Below are positions 1 through 10,472 of a stretch of DNA of 64,000 nucleotides, one piece after another; the first letter of the stretch is position 1, and each line of letters begins with the position of its first letter. The notes under the pieces were generated by a model. The model searched no databases. It worked only from the letters and a program-made list of their open reading frames with translations, and had not been told where the DNA came from. The stretch is from Rhipidocladum racemiflorum. Lineage: Eukaryota > Streptophyta > Magnoliopsida > Poales > Poaceae. The translations under genes were made by a program, and so were the position numbers. Where the stretch lies: assembly GCA_036346355.1 (NCBI GenBank), contig CM070576.1, positions 17,777,558 through 17,841,557 on the forward strand, in the 5' to 3' direction.

Positions 1-1330
1 AGTGCTTGCATGGTATGAAAGTTTCATCCTGTTACTCCGCAAACAATCAGAAACTGTTATCGATAAAAGATTTGAAGTTAACTGGTATGAAGTTTCATGA
101 TTGTCATGTGATGATGACACAAATGCTCCCTATTGCAATTAGAGTTAATTTGCCTAGAAAGGTCTGAGAGGCAATCATGAGGTTGTGTTTCTTCTTTAAC
201 ATGATTTCACAGAAGGTCATTGATCCTGTTGGACTTTATGAACTATAGGCTAATGTGGTCAAGACTCTATGCCAGCTAGGGATGTATTTTCCTCCGTTAT
301 TTTTCTATATCATGGTTCATTTCATTGTTCACCTTGTGAATGAGATATACATTTGTGGCCCTGATTCCTGCATCAGATGTACCTGTTCGAAAGGTATGGG
401 TGTTTTGAAAAATATGTACATAATCAATCTCGCCGAAAAGCTCCATTGTAGAAGGTTATGTAACTGAGGAGGTTATTGAGTTCTACGTCGATTACATGTA
501 CAAGGTTGAACCGGTAGCAGTGCCTATATCTCGTCATGAGGGCAGGCTAGCTAGGAAAGGTGCAATAGTAAATAAATCCACAAATTCTTACGATCATATT
601 TTGTTTGAACAAGCCCATTTCACAATCTTGCAACAATCAATTGAGGTGTCCCCGTATATGGACATAAATAAGGATAAGTTACGGAGGGAAAACCATGGAA
701 AGTCAGATGTTTGGATAAAAAAGAGAACAATCATTTGTTCAATCATTGGTTCAAGGAGAACATGTCTGGTGAAGAAACGAGTGCTACGTTGAGGTGGTTG
801 GCAAAAGTGTCGTTAGGTACAATCGTGACATGGCAAGGAATTGACATAGATGGATATACATTTTACATGATAGCTCAGGATAGTAAAAGTACTTACCAAA
901 GCAGTGGTGTCCGTATAGATGCCTACGACAACACATGCAGTAAGAGAGCAACTTATACGGGTTCATAGAGGATATTTAGGAGCTCAACTACTGCATTTTC
1001 AAGATCCCAGTGTTTCGGTGTGGTTGGGTCCAACTCCCAAAGGCTATCAAGGTGGACAAATACGGCTTCACTACTATGGACATCGATCATGTCGGATACA
1101 GAGACGAACCATTTGTATTTGCGAAGCAAGTAGCACAAGTCTTCTATGTAATCGACCCGACAGATAAGAAGCGCCATGTAGTTCTTCAAGGAAAAAGAAG
1201 GAACTCGGAGTTTAGAATGTCATGGATGAGGAAGAGTACAACCAGTTTGATGAGTTGCCTCCTTTCATAGATGGCAGCATCAGGCTCGAGAAAGAAACCA
1301 CTCAGTAAGCTACCTATCATCGCGATGATA
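1..1330 (+). pseudogene. CACTA (En/Spm) TNP2-type transposase, C-terminal remnant
   Basis: This is the decayed 3' part of a CACTA DNA-transposon transposase gene, cut by the window start. Bases about 90-470 read in pieces like DUF4218 (KFHDCHVMM, LCFFFN, QKVIDPV, MYFPPLFF, MVHFIVHLV). About 496-690 continue with VEPVAVPISRHEGRL. About 840-1270 match DUF4216 (VTWQGIDIDGYTFY, SGVRIDAYDN, then KVDKYGFTT, VGYRDEPFVFAKQVAQVFYV, KKRHVVL), ending in an acidic tail EEEYNQFDELPPF. Both domains are known as the C-terminal part of TNP2-like proteins. At least two stops (near 165 and 245) and several frame changes (near 700, 1000 and 1210) rule out a working protein. The catalytic half would lie left of the window. 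Assignment to CACTA is firm; the exact family is not. Confidence 0.88.
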
Positions 1331-1359
1331 CCAAAGAAGGCCAAATTGTGAAAGAAAAT

Positions 1360-1765
1360 AATTAGCTAGGAGTAATGGCAATATGTGTGCATTTAAATGG
1401 AGTAATGGAAATGTGATGTAAAAAATATGCATTTATGTGGAGTAAGACGAATGTGATGTGAAAAATATGCTTTTATTTTCAGATGAGAACTAATTAAAAT
1501 ACATAGGGTGAAAAATGTGATGTAAAGAATATATATTAATTTATCATAAAGATGGAAATGTCATGTGAAAAATATGCATTTATGTGGAGTAATGGCAATA
1601 AGTGTACATTAATATTTGTGTTAGTTCAGTAAAAAAATGCATTTATGTGGAGTAATGGAAATGTAATGTCAAAAATATGCATTTATGTGGAGTAATGGCA
1701 ATTTGTTGTAAAAAATACGCTTTTATTTTCACATGTGAACTAAGTAAAAACCTACATTTATTATT
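1360..1765 (+). repeat. Imperfect tandem repeats in the CACTA 3' region
   Basis: An AT-rich stretch in which a unit of about 38 bp recurs at least five times, with core ATGCATTTATGTGGAGTAAT followed by a variant of GGAAATGTGATG. Some units are degraded or separated by about 60 bp. It lies between the transposase remnant and the hairpin array, where CACTA elements carry subterminal repeats. No coding potential was seen. Confidence 0.7.
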
Positions 1766-1889
1766 GTGAAATCATGTGCTGAAAAATGGGCTTAGAATTG
1801 AATTTGCAAAAATGTGTTTGTTCATATGTTTTGACAATTTGACAAAGAACAGTAAGTTTCGCTTTGGCGCTGGACCAAACTTAAAGAAA

Positions 1890-2340
1890 ACAGTAAGTTT
1901 CCCATGTACAACAGACCAACTTTTTTGGTCCTTTGTAAACATGCTTTTGACAACCTCATTCTCCCATGTACGACAGACCAAGTTTTTGGGTCTGTCGTGA
2001 ACGTGTTTTTGAGCTCATTCAATTTTCCAAGAAACCAGTAAGTTTTGCATGTACGACAGACCAAGTTTTTGGGTCTGTCGTGAACGTGTTTTTGAGCTCA
2101 TGAGTCGAACTCATTTTTCAAGAAACCAGTGAGTTTTGCATGTACGACAGACCAAGTTTTTGGATCTGTCGTGGACGTGCTTTTGAGCTCATTCATTTTT
2201 CCAAGAAACCAGTAGGTTTTGCATGTACGTCGGACAGACCGATTTTGTTGGTCCATCGTGAATGGTTTTTTGAGTGACTTTTTCATGTGTACGCCGGACC
2301 ATATTTTTTGGTCCGTCGTGAATGCGTTTTTGCTCGATTA
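1890..2340 (+). repeat. CACTA subterminal hairpin repeat array
   Basis: Six units of about 62-90 bp start near 1902, 1963, 2049, 2139, 2222 and 2283. The best units contain CGACAGACC, a 9-nt loop, then GGTCTGTCG, which is a perfect 9-bp stem (for example 1970-1996 and 2054-2080). The last unit has changed both arms to CGGACC and GGTCCG, keeping the pairing. CACTA elements are known to carry subterminal repeats bound by their TNPA-type protein, and this array sits in the right place. The terminal CACTA/TAGTG end was not found. Confidence 0.7.
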
Positions 2341-2683
2341 GGGTTTTGAGCAAACTTGGAATTGAGTTTTTGGTTTGACCTTGAGATTATGAAATTGGTG
2401 TGAATTTCATGATGCTTGTTTTGAAGTGGAATTTATGCAATGCTCGTGTGAGTATTTGCATGGACTAATGTTGAGTCAAGTCGCAGACTTGTGCTCAAAA
2501 TTGTTTTGTGGTTTGTTCATGTGCAGGTATTGCTCGAGGGCGAATGTGGTCGATGACGGGACCGGAACTAGGTTCATGGAGGAACTGAGGTTCGGGACTA
2601 GGTTCAGGGAGGAACTGAGGTCTTGGTGGTCAAGGATGTCATGCGGGACGTTCGGGCTAAGAGAATGGTGCACATGAAGAATG

Positions 2684-2812
2684 GTTAGTCACGTGAGAAT
2701 GGCAGGAGGTCATTCGCGTGCAAAGTGTTAGTCACGTGAGTATGGAAGGTGGCCATACGCATGCAAGGTGTTAGTCACATGAGTATGGTAGGGTTGCCAT
2801 ACGCGTGCAAGA
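2684..2812 (+). repeat. Three 43-bp direct repeats with G-box cores in the LTR
   Basis: Units start at 2684, 2727 and 2770. Each begins GTTAGTCACGTGAG (CACATG in the third) and ends near CGCGTGCAA or CGCATGCAA. The CACGTG core is a plant G-box, a bZIP/bHLH site. The array ends about 95 bp before the TATA box, a position typical of an LTR enhancer. Confidence 0.72.
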
Positions 2813-2907
2813 GTTGTACTCGGCCAGGTTGGGCCAAGAGGAGTTGTGTTGAATACATACTCCTTCTAGATTAGGAATTGTATTCAGAACTCCTTGTGTT
2901 TTGCTCC

Positions 2908-2915
2908 TTTAAATA
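2908..2915 (+). promoter_or_regulatory. TATA box of the copia-type LTR
   Basis: TTTAAATA lies inside the short palindrome CTCCTTTAAATAGGAG. It is downstream of the G-box repeats and upstream of a leader-like stretch, as expected for the LTR promoter. Confidence 0.55.
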
Positions 2916-3578
2916 GGAGGGGTTGCCTCCTGTTGAAGGGCATCAATTGAAGCTGAGCACATCGAGAGCTTGAGCTCAGTTTTTAGGGTTTGTACTCTTT
3001 TGATGGGAGTACTTTAGACAAAGAAATAAAGATCAATTCTTCCAGATCCTTGCGTGCTACAGTAACCGCAATGCTACAGTGTCTCTGTTTTAATTCTTGT
3101 TTGCATGCTTGTTCTGGTTCTAGATTGGTTTTTTGTTCTTTGAGTTTTATCTTGATTTGATCCATCAAAACCTTTCTAGAGAATTGATTTAGGGTTTCTC
3201 TAAGTTTAGTTGATTAAACTTTTGTCGTTCTTGTTTAATCTTGAAGTTTTGGTTAGATTAATTCTCTTCATCTTCTGTCACAGCAAGCTTACGAGGTTCA
3301 TAACTTTTGATCCGTAAGTCCGATCGAGCTGATTCTTTTTGGGTTTGATGCGTGTTAGAATCTAGATTCTTGTGTCCAAATTTCAGATCGAGCTGACAGT
3401 TGGATCTCCGGGAATTCGCGTTTTACCGAACCTCTGTCATTCTGTTTTTGTCGAAAACGAGGCAATTATTTGGTTCTGTTTTGGGGTGAACTTTTAATAG
3501 ATCAAGAATTTGGTTTTAGCTTCCGTACAATCATTCACCCCCCCTCTGATTGCTATATTCGTATACTTCGATCCTACA

Positions 3579-3727
3579 ATTATCCATCGGTAAATTTAGT
3601 AAGAACATATCTTTATTCATCATAGATAATTTAATTATGAATAAGTAGTAGTTAATATATAGGGTGAAATACATATATACATTAATATATATAATAGTTG
3701 TCTACATTAAGTAGTAGTTAATATATA
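3579..3727. other. AT-rich interval between two LTRs
   Basis: About 150 bp of A+T-rich sequence with a 17-bp direct repeat (AGTAGTAGTTAATATAT, near 3644 and 3710). It may be the remaining edge of the CACTA element that hosted the solo LTR. No gene was seen. Confidence 0.4.
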
Positions 3728-5878
3728 TGTGACACCACGGAGTGTCGTAACCTTATTTAATGTGCTTGATAAGGTCAAAAACATTATAAAATGTGGAATT
3801 AAGGTGAAAACCATACGCTAAGAGGTTTAATCGCGTTTCCGGGCCGTTTCCGGGGTTTTGGGCCTTTCCGGGGGAGTTTGGGCCTAGGGGAAAGGGTCGT
3901 GGGCCTTGGTGGGGCAGAGTTTGAGTCCTTTTATGAGTAGGAGACCAGTTTGGGCTGGTAAAAAGGGCTGCCCCTGCCCCTGCCCTGCGCCCTCACCTCC
4001 CTCCTCCATGCCCTAGCCGCCACCCCCACCTTCCCCTCTTCCTCCTTGGCCGTGCGCCCCCACCCCCCCTTTGCCCCTTGCCTCTCCACCACCTCTCCTC
4101 CACCCCCTTGCTGCCCTAGGGTGGCCTCTCCAACTCTTGCACCTCGATGATCCATCCATTGGAGCGAGGAGCAAGGAGCGAGGAGCGAACCGGGAGGAGA
4201 TCCGTTCAGTTTTCGTGCGTTGGGCAAATGTATGGCCATGGGAATCCTTGGGGTTGGTCTAGGTACTATTCTAAGGATGTTTATCAAGTTTTTAGATCAA
4301 TTGATGGTGCTGGATTTGATTAGATTAGATGGATTCTTGAGTTGGTCACGTTCTCTGTTTCGGACAGCATGAGCAGTCGACCTAGGGTTCGGTTTTTCGC
4401 AAATTTAGAGTCCGAATCTGGTCGTATGAATGTTGAAGAAGTTGTATATAATTTCATTATCTTTCCGTGGTATAAAGAACGTCCAAATCCGATCAGCTGT
4501 TTGAAAGTTATGACTGTTTTACCGAGCGTGTTAAAATCTGTGACGTGATTGGAACAGATCACGGTATTTTGTAGTTTAAACAACTTTAGAGTCCTAATCA
4601 GTCTTTCCATATACCTAGAAAAAGTTGAGAAATTTTCTAAGCTACGCGAGGATGTACTCGTTTAATTGATTTGGAGTCTTAGAACCTGAGTTATGCCTTT
4701 TGGAAGGCTGCTGTCCCGACGGCACAGAACCGCTGTTTTTGGGTTTTGCGAGTAGTTGGCAATGTCGGGGTAGATGAGGGTTTGCGCACTATTTTGTGGA
4801 CATGATTGTGAGTGTGTGGTACCTATGTGCAGGTGGTGCGACCCCGGGAGTGCCTTCTACTTCCTGCCAATCCGTTGCTTGTGGTTGAGGCAAGTGTATT
4901 GTAATTGGATATATGATATGATCACATGCCATGCTTTAATGATTGCCAATGATATGATGAATATGCTTACTAAGTTATGATGCCATGTGTTAATGTAAGA
5001 GTGATTTATGATGTTGGCATATTTGCATACATGACATGGCATGATACATGGCCCGGGCGGTGAGAAAGTCATAACTAATCCGGGGAAGGTCGGTGAGAAA
5101 GTTATGACTATTCCGGAGAGCCAATGAGTAAGTCCTACATCGTGATTCCATTCATCGCGGTGAACGGAAGCGAGGAGTAGGCACCCTCCATCTTCGGGAT
5201 GGAAGTGGGGAGAGGGTGCACACCGACGGGTGTGTACTCAACCATACCGGTATGAGTTTCCAAGGAGACATGAGCATCGCATTGCACTTCATACATATTG
5301 ATGATGATGATAATATGTGACCATGAATGAGATGGTTTACATGATGTGAGATATTATTGCTATGCAATTGTTTATGTTTGTACCATTGCAATATACTTGC
5401 TGAGTGATGAACTCACGCTTGTGTTTATGTTGTTTTCTTTTTAGGTACCATGAATCCGACATGCGGGAAATGGAGCTAGTCACACGTCATCACTTAGCAT
5501 CACACTTTTAAACAATGACATGTTCCTTCCCTTATGGTTATGGTTAATTCATTGAACTAAACTATGGTTTCGATGATTCGTTGGTCGTTATGAGTAATTG
5601 AGTAGTCCATATTTGTCATGTGATGGATATAATTTATATCCTTAGTGGTATGGTGGCTGTTTTTTCTGTTTGATCATGTTATTTCTATCAGTCGTTATGC
5701 CACATTGACATGTTATTATTGCTGTTGCTTCAATTCATGTTAAAACAAAGGAGATGCTGCCAAATCTCGGTTTTTAGCATGTGCGCCTTTGCTGGAATTT
5801 ATGTTTAATTATGGTATTTAGATGTTGTTTAGCTTTTGTTTGGTAGCATTCAGGCATAGTAAATGCCGAGGTGTTACT
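3728..5878 (+). mobile_element. 5' LTR of family A (Tekay-like) element A1
   Basis: A long LTR of 2151 bp, starting TGTGACACCACGG and ending GGTGTTACT (TGTTACA in other copies), directly followed by a tRNA-Met-type primer site. A TATA-like GGTAAAAAGGG occurs near 3956, then a GC-rich first exon candidate, a donor-like GCAAAT/GTATGG near 4227, an acceptor-like TGTGCAG near 4830, the hairpin cluster about 5067-5260, the shared stem-loop at 5401-5415, an acceptor at 5444 and a terminal hairpin at about 5745-5795. The matching 3' LTR is not present because the element is truncated at about 19377. Confidence 0.85.
5401..5415 (+). other. Conserved LTR stem-loop (A1 copy)
   Basis: TGAGT-gatga-ACTCA inside CTTGC...CGCTTG, 29 nt upstream of the acceptor-like TTTTTAG ending at 5444. 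Equivalent copies lie at 19839-19853, 25225-25239 (minus), 31734-31747, 38584-38599, 41494-41508 (minus), 44760-44774 and 50234-50248 (minus), and in other LTR families at 56233-56249 and 57815-57832 (minus). Confidence 0.7.
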
Positions 5879-5881
5879 GAT

Positions 5882-5894
5882 TGGTATCGAGAGC
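5882..5894 (+). promoter_or_regulatory. Primer binding site of A1 (initiator tRNA-Met type)
   Basis: TGGTATCGAGAGC begins 3 bases after the LTR end. It is a one-base-inserted form of TGGTATCAGAGC, the usual plant primer site complementary to the 3' end of initiator tRNA-Met. Confidence 0.75.
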
Positions 5895-6326
5895 TGTAGG
5901 TCCTTGGAATGTGTATTTTTAGTGTCATGCTATAGGGTACAACTAAAATGTGATGTGGAATAAGTTAGAAACATGGCTTAGGTTTTTACTAAAATTTTGT
6001 CATAGGATAGCAACATTAAAACTTGCAAAAGTGGTATAACTAATCTAAAATTTGACACACATGGATGCACAGTAGGAAGGGTATGGGTATCGTTGTTTAC
6101 GCTTAAATGTTGTATTTAAGCCTTGTTGCTAAATGCTATATTTGATATAGTATGTTGCTATGTCTATGAGATAAATGATTGAATTGTGCTTGTTGTGGTG
6201 ATAAAGTGGGGTTGTGGTGCCGAAGGGTTTCGATCACCTCTTTTGGTTCATAGTAAGGGTGAGGTTTGACGGTATGGCCGGTTAGCACCATCACCGAAGA
6301 ACTATTAACCCTTGTAGGAGAAGAGT
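5895..6326 (+). mobile_element. A1 internal leader, left part
   Basis: Non-coding leader of family A, including the conserved TTGACACACATGGATGCACAG block and a GTGCCGAAGGGTTTCGGTCACC-like hairpin near 6220. It stops at the Tat insertion; 6322-6326 (AGAGT) is the target duplication. The sequence resumes at 17792. Confidence 0.8.
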
Positions 6327-6930
6327 TGTCGACGATCGGAGAACGGGCTCCCGTCGAGCTTACTTGTTGAATGGGGGATCAACAGAGCCCCGTCGTACGG
6401 ACCGAGGAGATCGTCCAAGCGATGCCGGGTTGGGAGAAGAGGGACGTGGTGTTTATCCTGGTTCGGGCCTCTCACTGCCGAGATAACAACCCTACTCCAG
6501 TGTATTGTGTTCTATATTGGGCGTCACCTCCCCTGTTACAGATCTTCAGGGGGGGTTTAAATACTACACCTAGAGATACATAGAAGGTAACTACCACCTG
6601 GAATTACGCCACGCAATCATACTCGCGATCTGCCGCCCTTGATCTGCGCGGTATTTGAATTTCGGGTATGATTTCCCTTGATCCCCGGGCTGATTGGTTG
6701 CCACCTTCCTTCCTCATATCATTGACTACCTGAGTATGACGTGATCTTTTACGAGCATGCTTGCTCGTGGTCGTTTTTGGAATGGTCGTGAGCAAAGGGG
6801 CGGACATGTATGCTCGGGAGGTATGATGCTCGTTTCGTATTCCCGAGCATCCTCTGTTGGCCTCGTATGGTCGGCGGGCTCATAATCTTCCGGGGGTACC
6901 GTGGTCTTTTGCCAGATAGTCAATCCCCGA
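6327..6930 (-). repeat. 3' LTR of the Tat element
   Basis: About 604 bp matching 17170-17791. On the minus strand it should start TGTCGGGG; here the first two bases are altered next to the polypurine tract. It ends GATCGTCGACA at 6327. A TATA box (TATTTAAA, minus strand) lies at 6556-6563, and at 17398-17405 in the partner. Confidence 0.9.
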
Positions 6931-7342
6931 AGCTAGCCCCCGAGGTTCAAGTGGGGAACCATCGGGCTTCCCCTTGAGCCTAAGAAGACCTGAAGGGGGG
7001 ATTGAATTTCGTTTGGTCGTGGCCTACGAACATTTTACGTCGGGAGGCGACATTTTTTCCCACGGTGCGCTCGTTCTGCGTGGGTGCGACGTTTGGTTGT
7101 TTTTCGGTTCCTTCTCCGAGAAGCCTCCCTGTAACGGTAAAGCAGTTTCTTGGAAAGTGCGCTCTTACCAGGCAGGTGTCGCTACGTGATAGGTGGCGGC
7201 TTTTAACTTGCCTCTTCGCTGCCTTTTTAACTCCGCCTGCTGGGAAAGGACGGGGCCATTGCGTACTTGCTCGTTCTCGGCCAAAATCTTCCAAGAGCCT
7301 CAGAGCCCAACATCCTTCTTCGTCCTTCCTCCTCCTTTGGCC
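6931..7342 (-). promoter_or_regulatory. Polypurine tract and spacer next to the Tat 3' LTR
   Basis: On the minus strand CCTCGGGGGCTAGCT (6931-6945) abuts the 3' LTR, a form typical of Tat polypurine tracts. The remaining about 400 bp, up to the first ATG of the plus-strand extra gene, has no clear ORF; it must hold that gene's promoter, but I see no convincing TATA box. Confidence 0.6.
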
Positions 7343-10300
7343 ATGGCGCGTTTTGGGGTTAGCCAGATGACCCGGAGGAGACTCCAGGTGCTCACTGACG
7401 AGGGGTATGTCGACCCAAGCTCGAGTCGAGTGCCTGGAGGTGATGCGGCGCCGGCACCACAGGAGAGAGAAATCATCTCATGCGAGCTATACGCTGTCAA
7501 CGGGCTTCGCTTGCCCGAGAGTGAGTTCCTCATCTCCGTCCTCGCCTTTTGTGGGTGTGAGATCTCTCATCTCCACCCTAACTCCATCCTTGCCCTCGCG
7601 ATCTTCTCTCATCTCTGCGAGGCGTTTGTGGGCGTGATGCCCACCGCCAGCCTTTTCTTCCATTTCTATTCTCCCTTTCGCACTGGCCGGGATGGTTCCG
7701 CCGGTTGCGTTTACCTTCGCCTTCGGCCCAATCAACCATAGGAGTACCCTCTTGTTGCTTTGAAGGACTCGGTGTTGGGTTGGGCCGACCTTTGGTTTTA
7801 CTAGAAGAAGGCGGAGGGATCCCAGTTGGTCTATACTGGGGAGGCCGCTCCGCCTACTGAGACGGCGCGCCCGCCCGTGCAGCCTGAGGAAGAGCGGGTG
7901 CTCAGGACGATCAGCGAGCTCGCCCAGATGGGGCTCACTGGTCGGGACATTGCCCGGGATTTTACCTTCAACCGGGTGTCCCCCCTGAGGCGCCGCGAGC
8001 ACCCTTTCTTCGAGGTGACCGGGTGGCATGACCTCACTCGTGAGGACAACGTAGGTATGTTCTTGGACCTCTTTCTCGAGCACTGTTGATTCCTGGTGAT
8101 TGGCGCTACTTTTTCTTTTAACCCTTGGTCGTGTCGCAGCTCCGAGGATGGACTGGGTTGATGAGAGGGTCGCCGAGATGTTCGGCGCCCCGAAGGAGAA
8201 GGAGCTGACGCCCAATCGTCAGATCCCCAAGAACGTTTTTGACCGCGGCGACGCGGTAAGTACATCTGTTTGCTCTCGCCCGAGGGCATGTTTTCCAAGC
8301 TCATTTCTCCCTATTTCTGTTTGCAGGAGAAGGTCGCCCTCGAGCTCGCCGTGTCGAGCGCCGCGTCACTGCCGCAAGCCGGCACCCCAGCCAGGGGTTC
8401 CCGCAAGAGGTCGGCGGGTCGAGGCCGCCAAGCATCCGCCTCGCCTCCTCGCGCCAAGCGGTCGAAGCGCCGGGCTTCGACCAGGGCTCCCTCCGCGCCG
8501 CATCTCGAGTACGCTGACCGAAGGGAGGTAAGAGAGCCGCACTGGTATGCTGACTTCAAGCGGAAGAAGCCGGAGCTGATGGGCCGATTGGAACAGCTTG
8601 CCGAGCAGGCGAGGAAGGCCGAGGAGGATGCCAGGTCCCCCCTGAGCAAGGAGCAGCTGGAGAGGAAGATCAAGGCCCTCCAGGACCAGCTCGCTCAGGT
8701 GGTCGAGGACCCTGAGGAGGAGGAAGAGGAGGAAGACGCCTATGCTCTGGTTAGAAGGAGCAGGAGGTCGTCTTCCCGATCGGCCTCGGCGCTGGAAGGG
8801 GTCGACATGGACGACGTCGACCCGGCGATGGCGCGGGCTAGCGACGCCGCAGAAGGGCGCGTTATGGTCGTCGCTGAGGCCTACGAGGCCACCGCGGGCA
8901 GGACGCCCGTGGCCCGAAACGAGGAAACCGAGGAAGAGGGCGTTGCTCGCGGGGCGGAAGGTAAGCCCTGTTTGGTTCCTTTGTTAAATTTCTTTGTTCT
9001 TGTTTCGCGATCTTTTTCCGGGCTAACCCCACTCTGCTTGGCGTGGGCGTGATAGCTCGGATGTTGTCCTTGGACTTCCGTCAGATGGCTGAGGAAATTC
9101 TCGACTCTGCAGTTGACGCCGAGCTCGACCACGTCTTCGACCAAGTGATGGCCGAGACCGAGGAGGAGTGGGCGCCGGCCGTGGCCTCAGAGGAACCCGA
9201 GCTTCCCCCGGCGGATGTGGAACCGACTCCGGCCGCGGGGGAGCAAGATCTCCAAGGGGCCGAGGACTAAGGAGCCTTGGACTTGGTCCCTTGTGAAGGG
9301 GCAAGCGCAAGCGAGGCCCACACGACGGGCTCTGAGGGTCAGGGGTCGATTGCTCTCGACCAACAGCCCTCGGCCGTGAGTCAAGGAGAGGAGGAGTTGG
9401 CCGCCGCCGGCCAGCTGCCTCCAGCCACGGACCAAGGGGCGGAGGTGGTCGTCATCGACCAGCTGCCCATGGCCGTGGGCCAAGGAGAGGAGGCGGTCGT
9501 CCCCGACCAATTGTCTCCGGCCGCTGAGCACCAATCGCCTCCAGCCGCAGAGCATCAATCGCCTTCGGCCGCAGAGCATCAATCGCCTCTGGCCGCGGGG
9601 CAAGGGGCCGAGGTGATTGTCCTCGACCAATCTCCTCCAGCCGCGGAGCAAGGGCGGTGCGCGCCAAGGCCCAGCCGGCGCAGCGGCCGAGTAGCAGGGA
9701 GGCGGCCATGAGCCGCTTGGCGTCGGGGAAGACCATCCTCAGGGCGACCTGGGGTTGGTCGAGGGAGGAGACGCCGTTGCCCTCCTAGGAGCACCGGGTG
9801 CCCAGGAGGGGCAAGATCTTGACGCGCCAGCTCGGGATCAGGATGATCCTGCGTGGGTCAATCCCTTTTCGTAGCCGGGCGCGAATCGACCGCCGCCGCT
9901 TCAGACAAGCCGGTCACCGGCTCTTCTGGTAAGTCTTTTGCTTCTTTTCTTTTTCATTAAGGCGAGCAATCTTCTGGGGGCCTTTTTGACCTTTCTTCCC
10001 TTTCGCCCGAAGTTTGCCGCGAAGGCCATGGAGGACATTGACGCCTCCGCTGTTCCAGCAGAAGAGTACTAGGCGTACCACCGTGAGCAAGACGCCAAGA
10101 TCGCTGATCTCGAGCGTCGGGTCTCCGAGGTGCGTGAGGCCGACCTGAAGGAGCTGGAGTCGGCGAGGTGCCTTATTGTCGGGCTTCGAGACCAGCTCTT
10201 CCAGAGCAAGACGGCGAAGAGTACTTCAGAGCGGAAGTGCGCCGGGCTTGAGGAGGAGCTGGTGAAGCTACGGCAGGAGGTCCCCGACCTGCGCCGTGAT

Positions 10301-10468
10301 CTCCAGCGAGCTCGAGAGCGCGAGGAGACCCAGCTCAAGGAGGCGCAACGCCTTCGGGAAAGCGCATCCGAAGGTCGCGCGGCTCGACGGAAAGTCTTGG
10401 ACTTGGAGGCGGAGGTCGACTCCCTTAAGGATGAGCTTGCTGCCCTCTGGGCCGAGCATAGGACTTAG
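7343..10468 (+). pseudogene. Antisense extra ORF (aORF) of the Tat element, Transposase_28-like, five exons
   Basis: The gene runs opposite to gag-pol. Exon 1 (7343-8054, ATG in MARFGVSQM) carries a region like Pfam Transposase_28, 'putative gypsy type transposon' (LPESEFLISVLAFCGCEI, HPNSILALAIFSHLCEAFVG). Introns are 8055-8139, 8256-8326, 8961-9055 and 9929-10012, all GT-AG; the exon phases join in frame at every junction. Exon 3 has a basic cluster (RKRSAGRGR, AKRSKRR; likely nuclear signal), an acidic run of seven Glu near 8712 and a coiled coil. Exon 4 encodes short Pro/Ala repeats (SPPAAEHQ). Exon 5 is a charged coiled coil to 10468. Stops at 7739, 7802, 9268, 9873 and 10070 and a frameshift near 9711-9790 show it is dead here. 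Its function is unknown. Confidence 0.8.
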
Positions 10469-10472
10469 CTTC

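Larger units (their letters stand above)
2391..3578 (+). mobile_element. Solo LTR, probably Ty1/copia type
   Basis: A block of about 1.2 kb starting TGAAATTGG and ending GATCCTACA, with no gag or pol beside it. A diverged copy in the other orientation starts at 63540, which fixes the 3' end. Inside are a G-box repeat array (2684-2812), a TATA box (2908-2915) and a pyrimidine-rich 3' end (CACCCCCCCTCTGATTGC) like those of plant SIRE/Maximus-type copia LTRs. ATTAT follows the 3' end, and ATTA precedes the proposed start, so the target duplication is short or imperfect. The copia label rests on terminus resemblance only; the 5' boundary is the weaker one. Confidence 0.6.

Noticed and set aside
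1010..1270. Intact gene at the CACTA remnant
   Set aside because: The DUF4216 part is open for only 86 codons and is flanked by frame changes and stops; it is a pseudogene.
1360..1765. Regular repeats as a possible CRISPR array or satellite
   Set aside because: Units are imperfect, irregularly spaced and without unique spacers; a plant CACTA context explains them.
7487..8215. 242-codon open frame on the minus strand
   Set aside because: It lies opposite the aORF exons and its introns, has no recognisable domain, and reflects high GC content.
9187..9651. Minus-strand repetitive frame of 154 codons
   Set aside because: Shadow of the Pro/Ala minisatellite in aORF exon 4.
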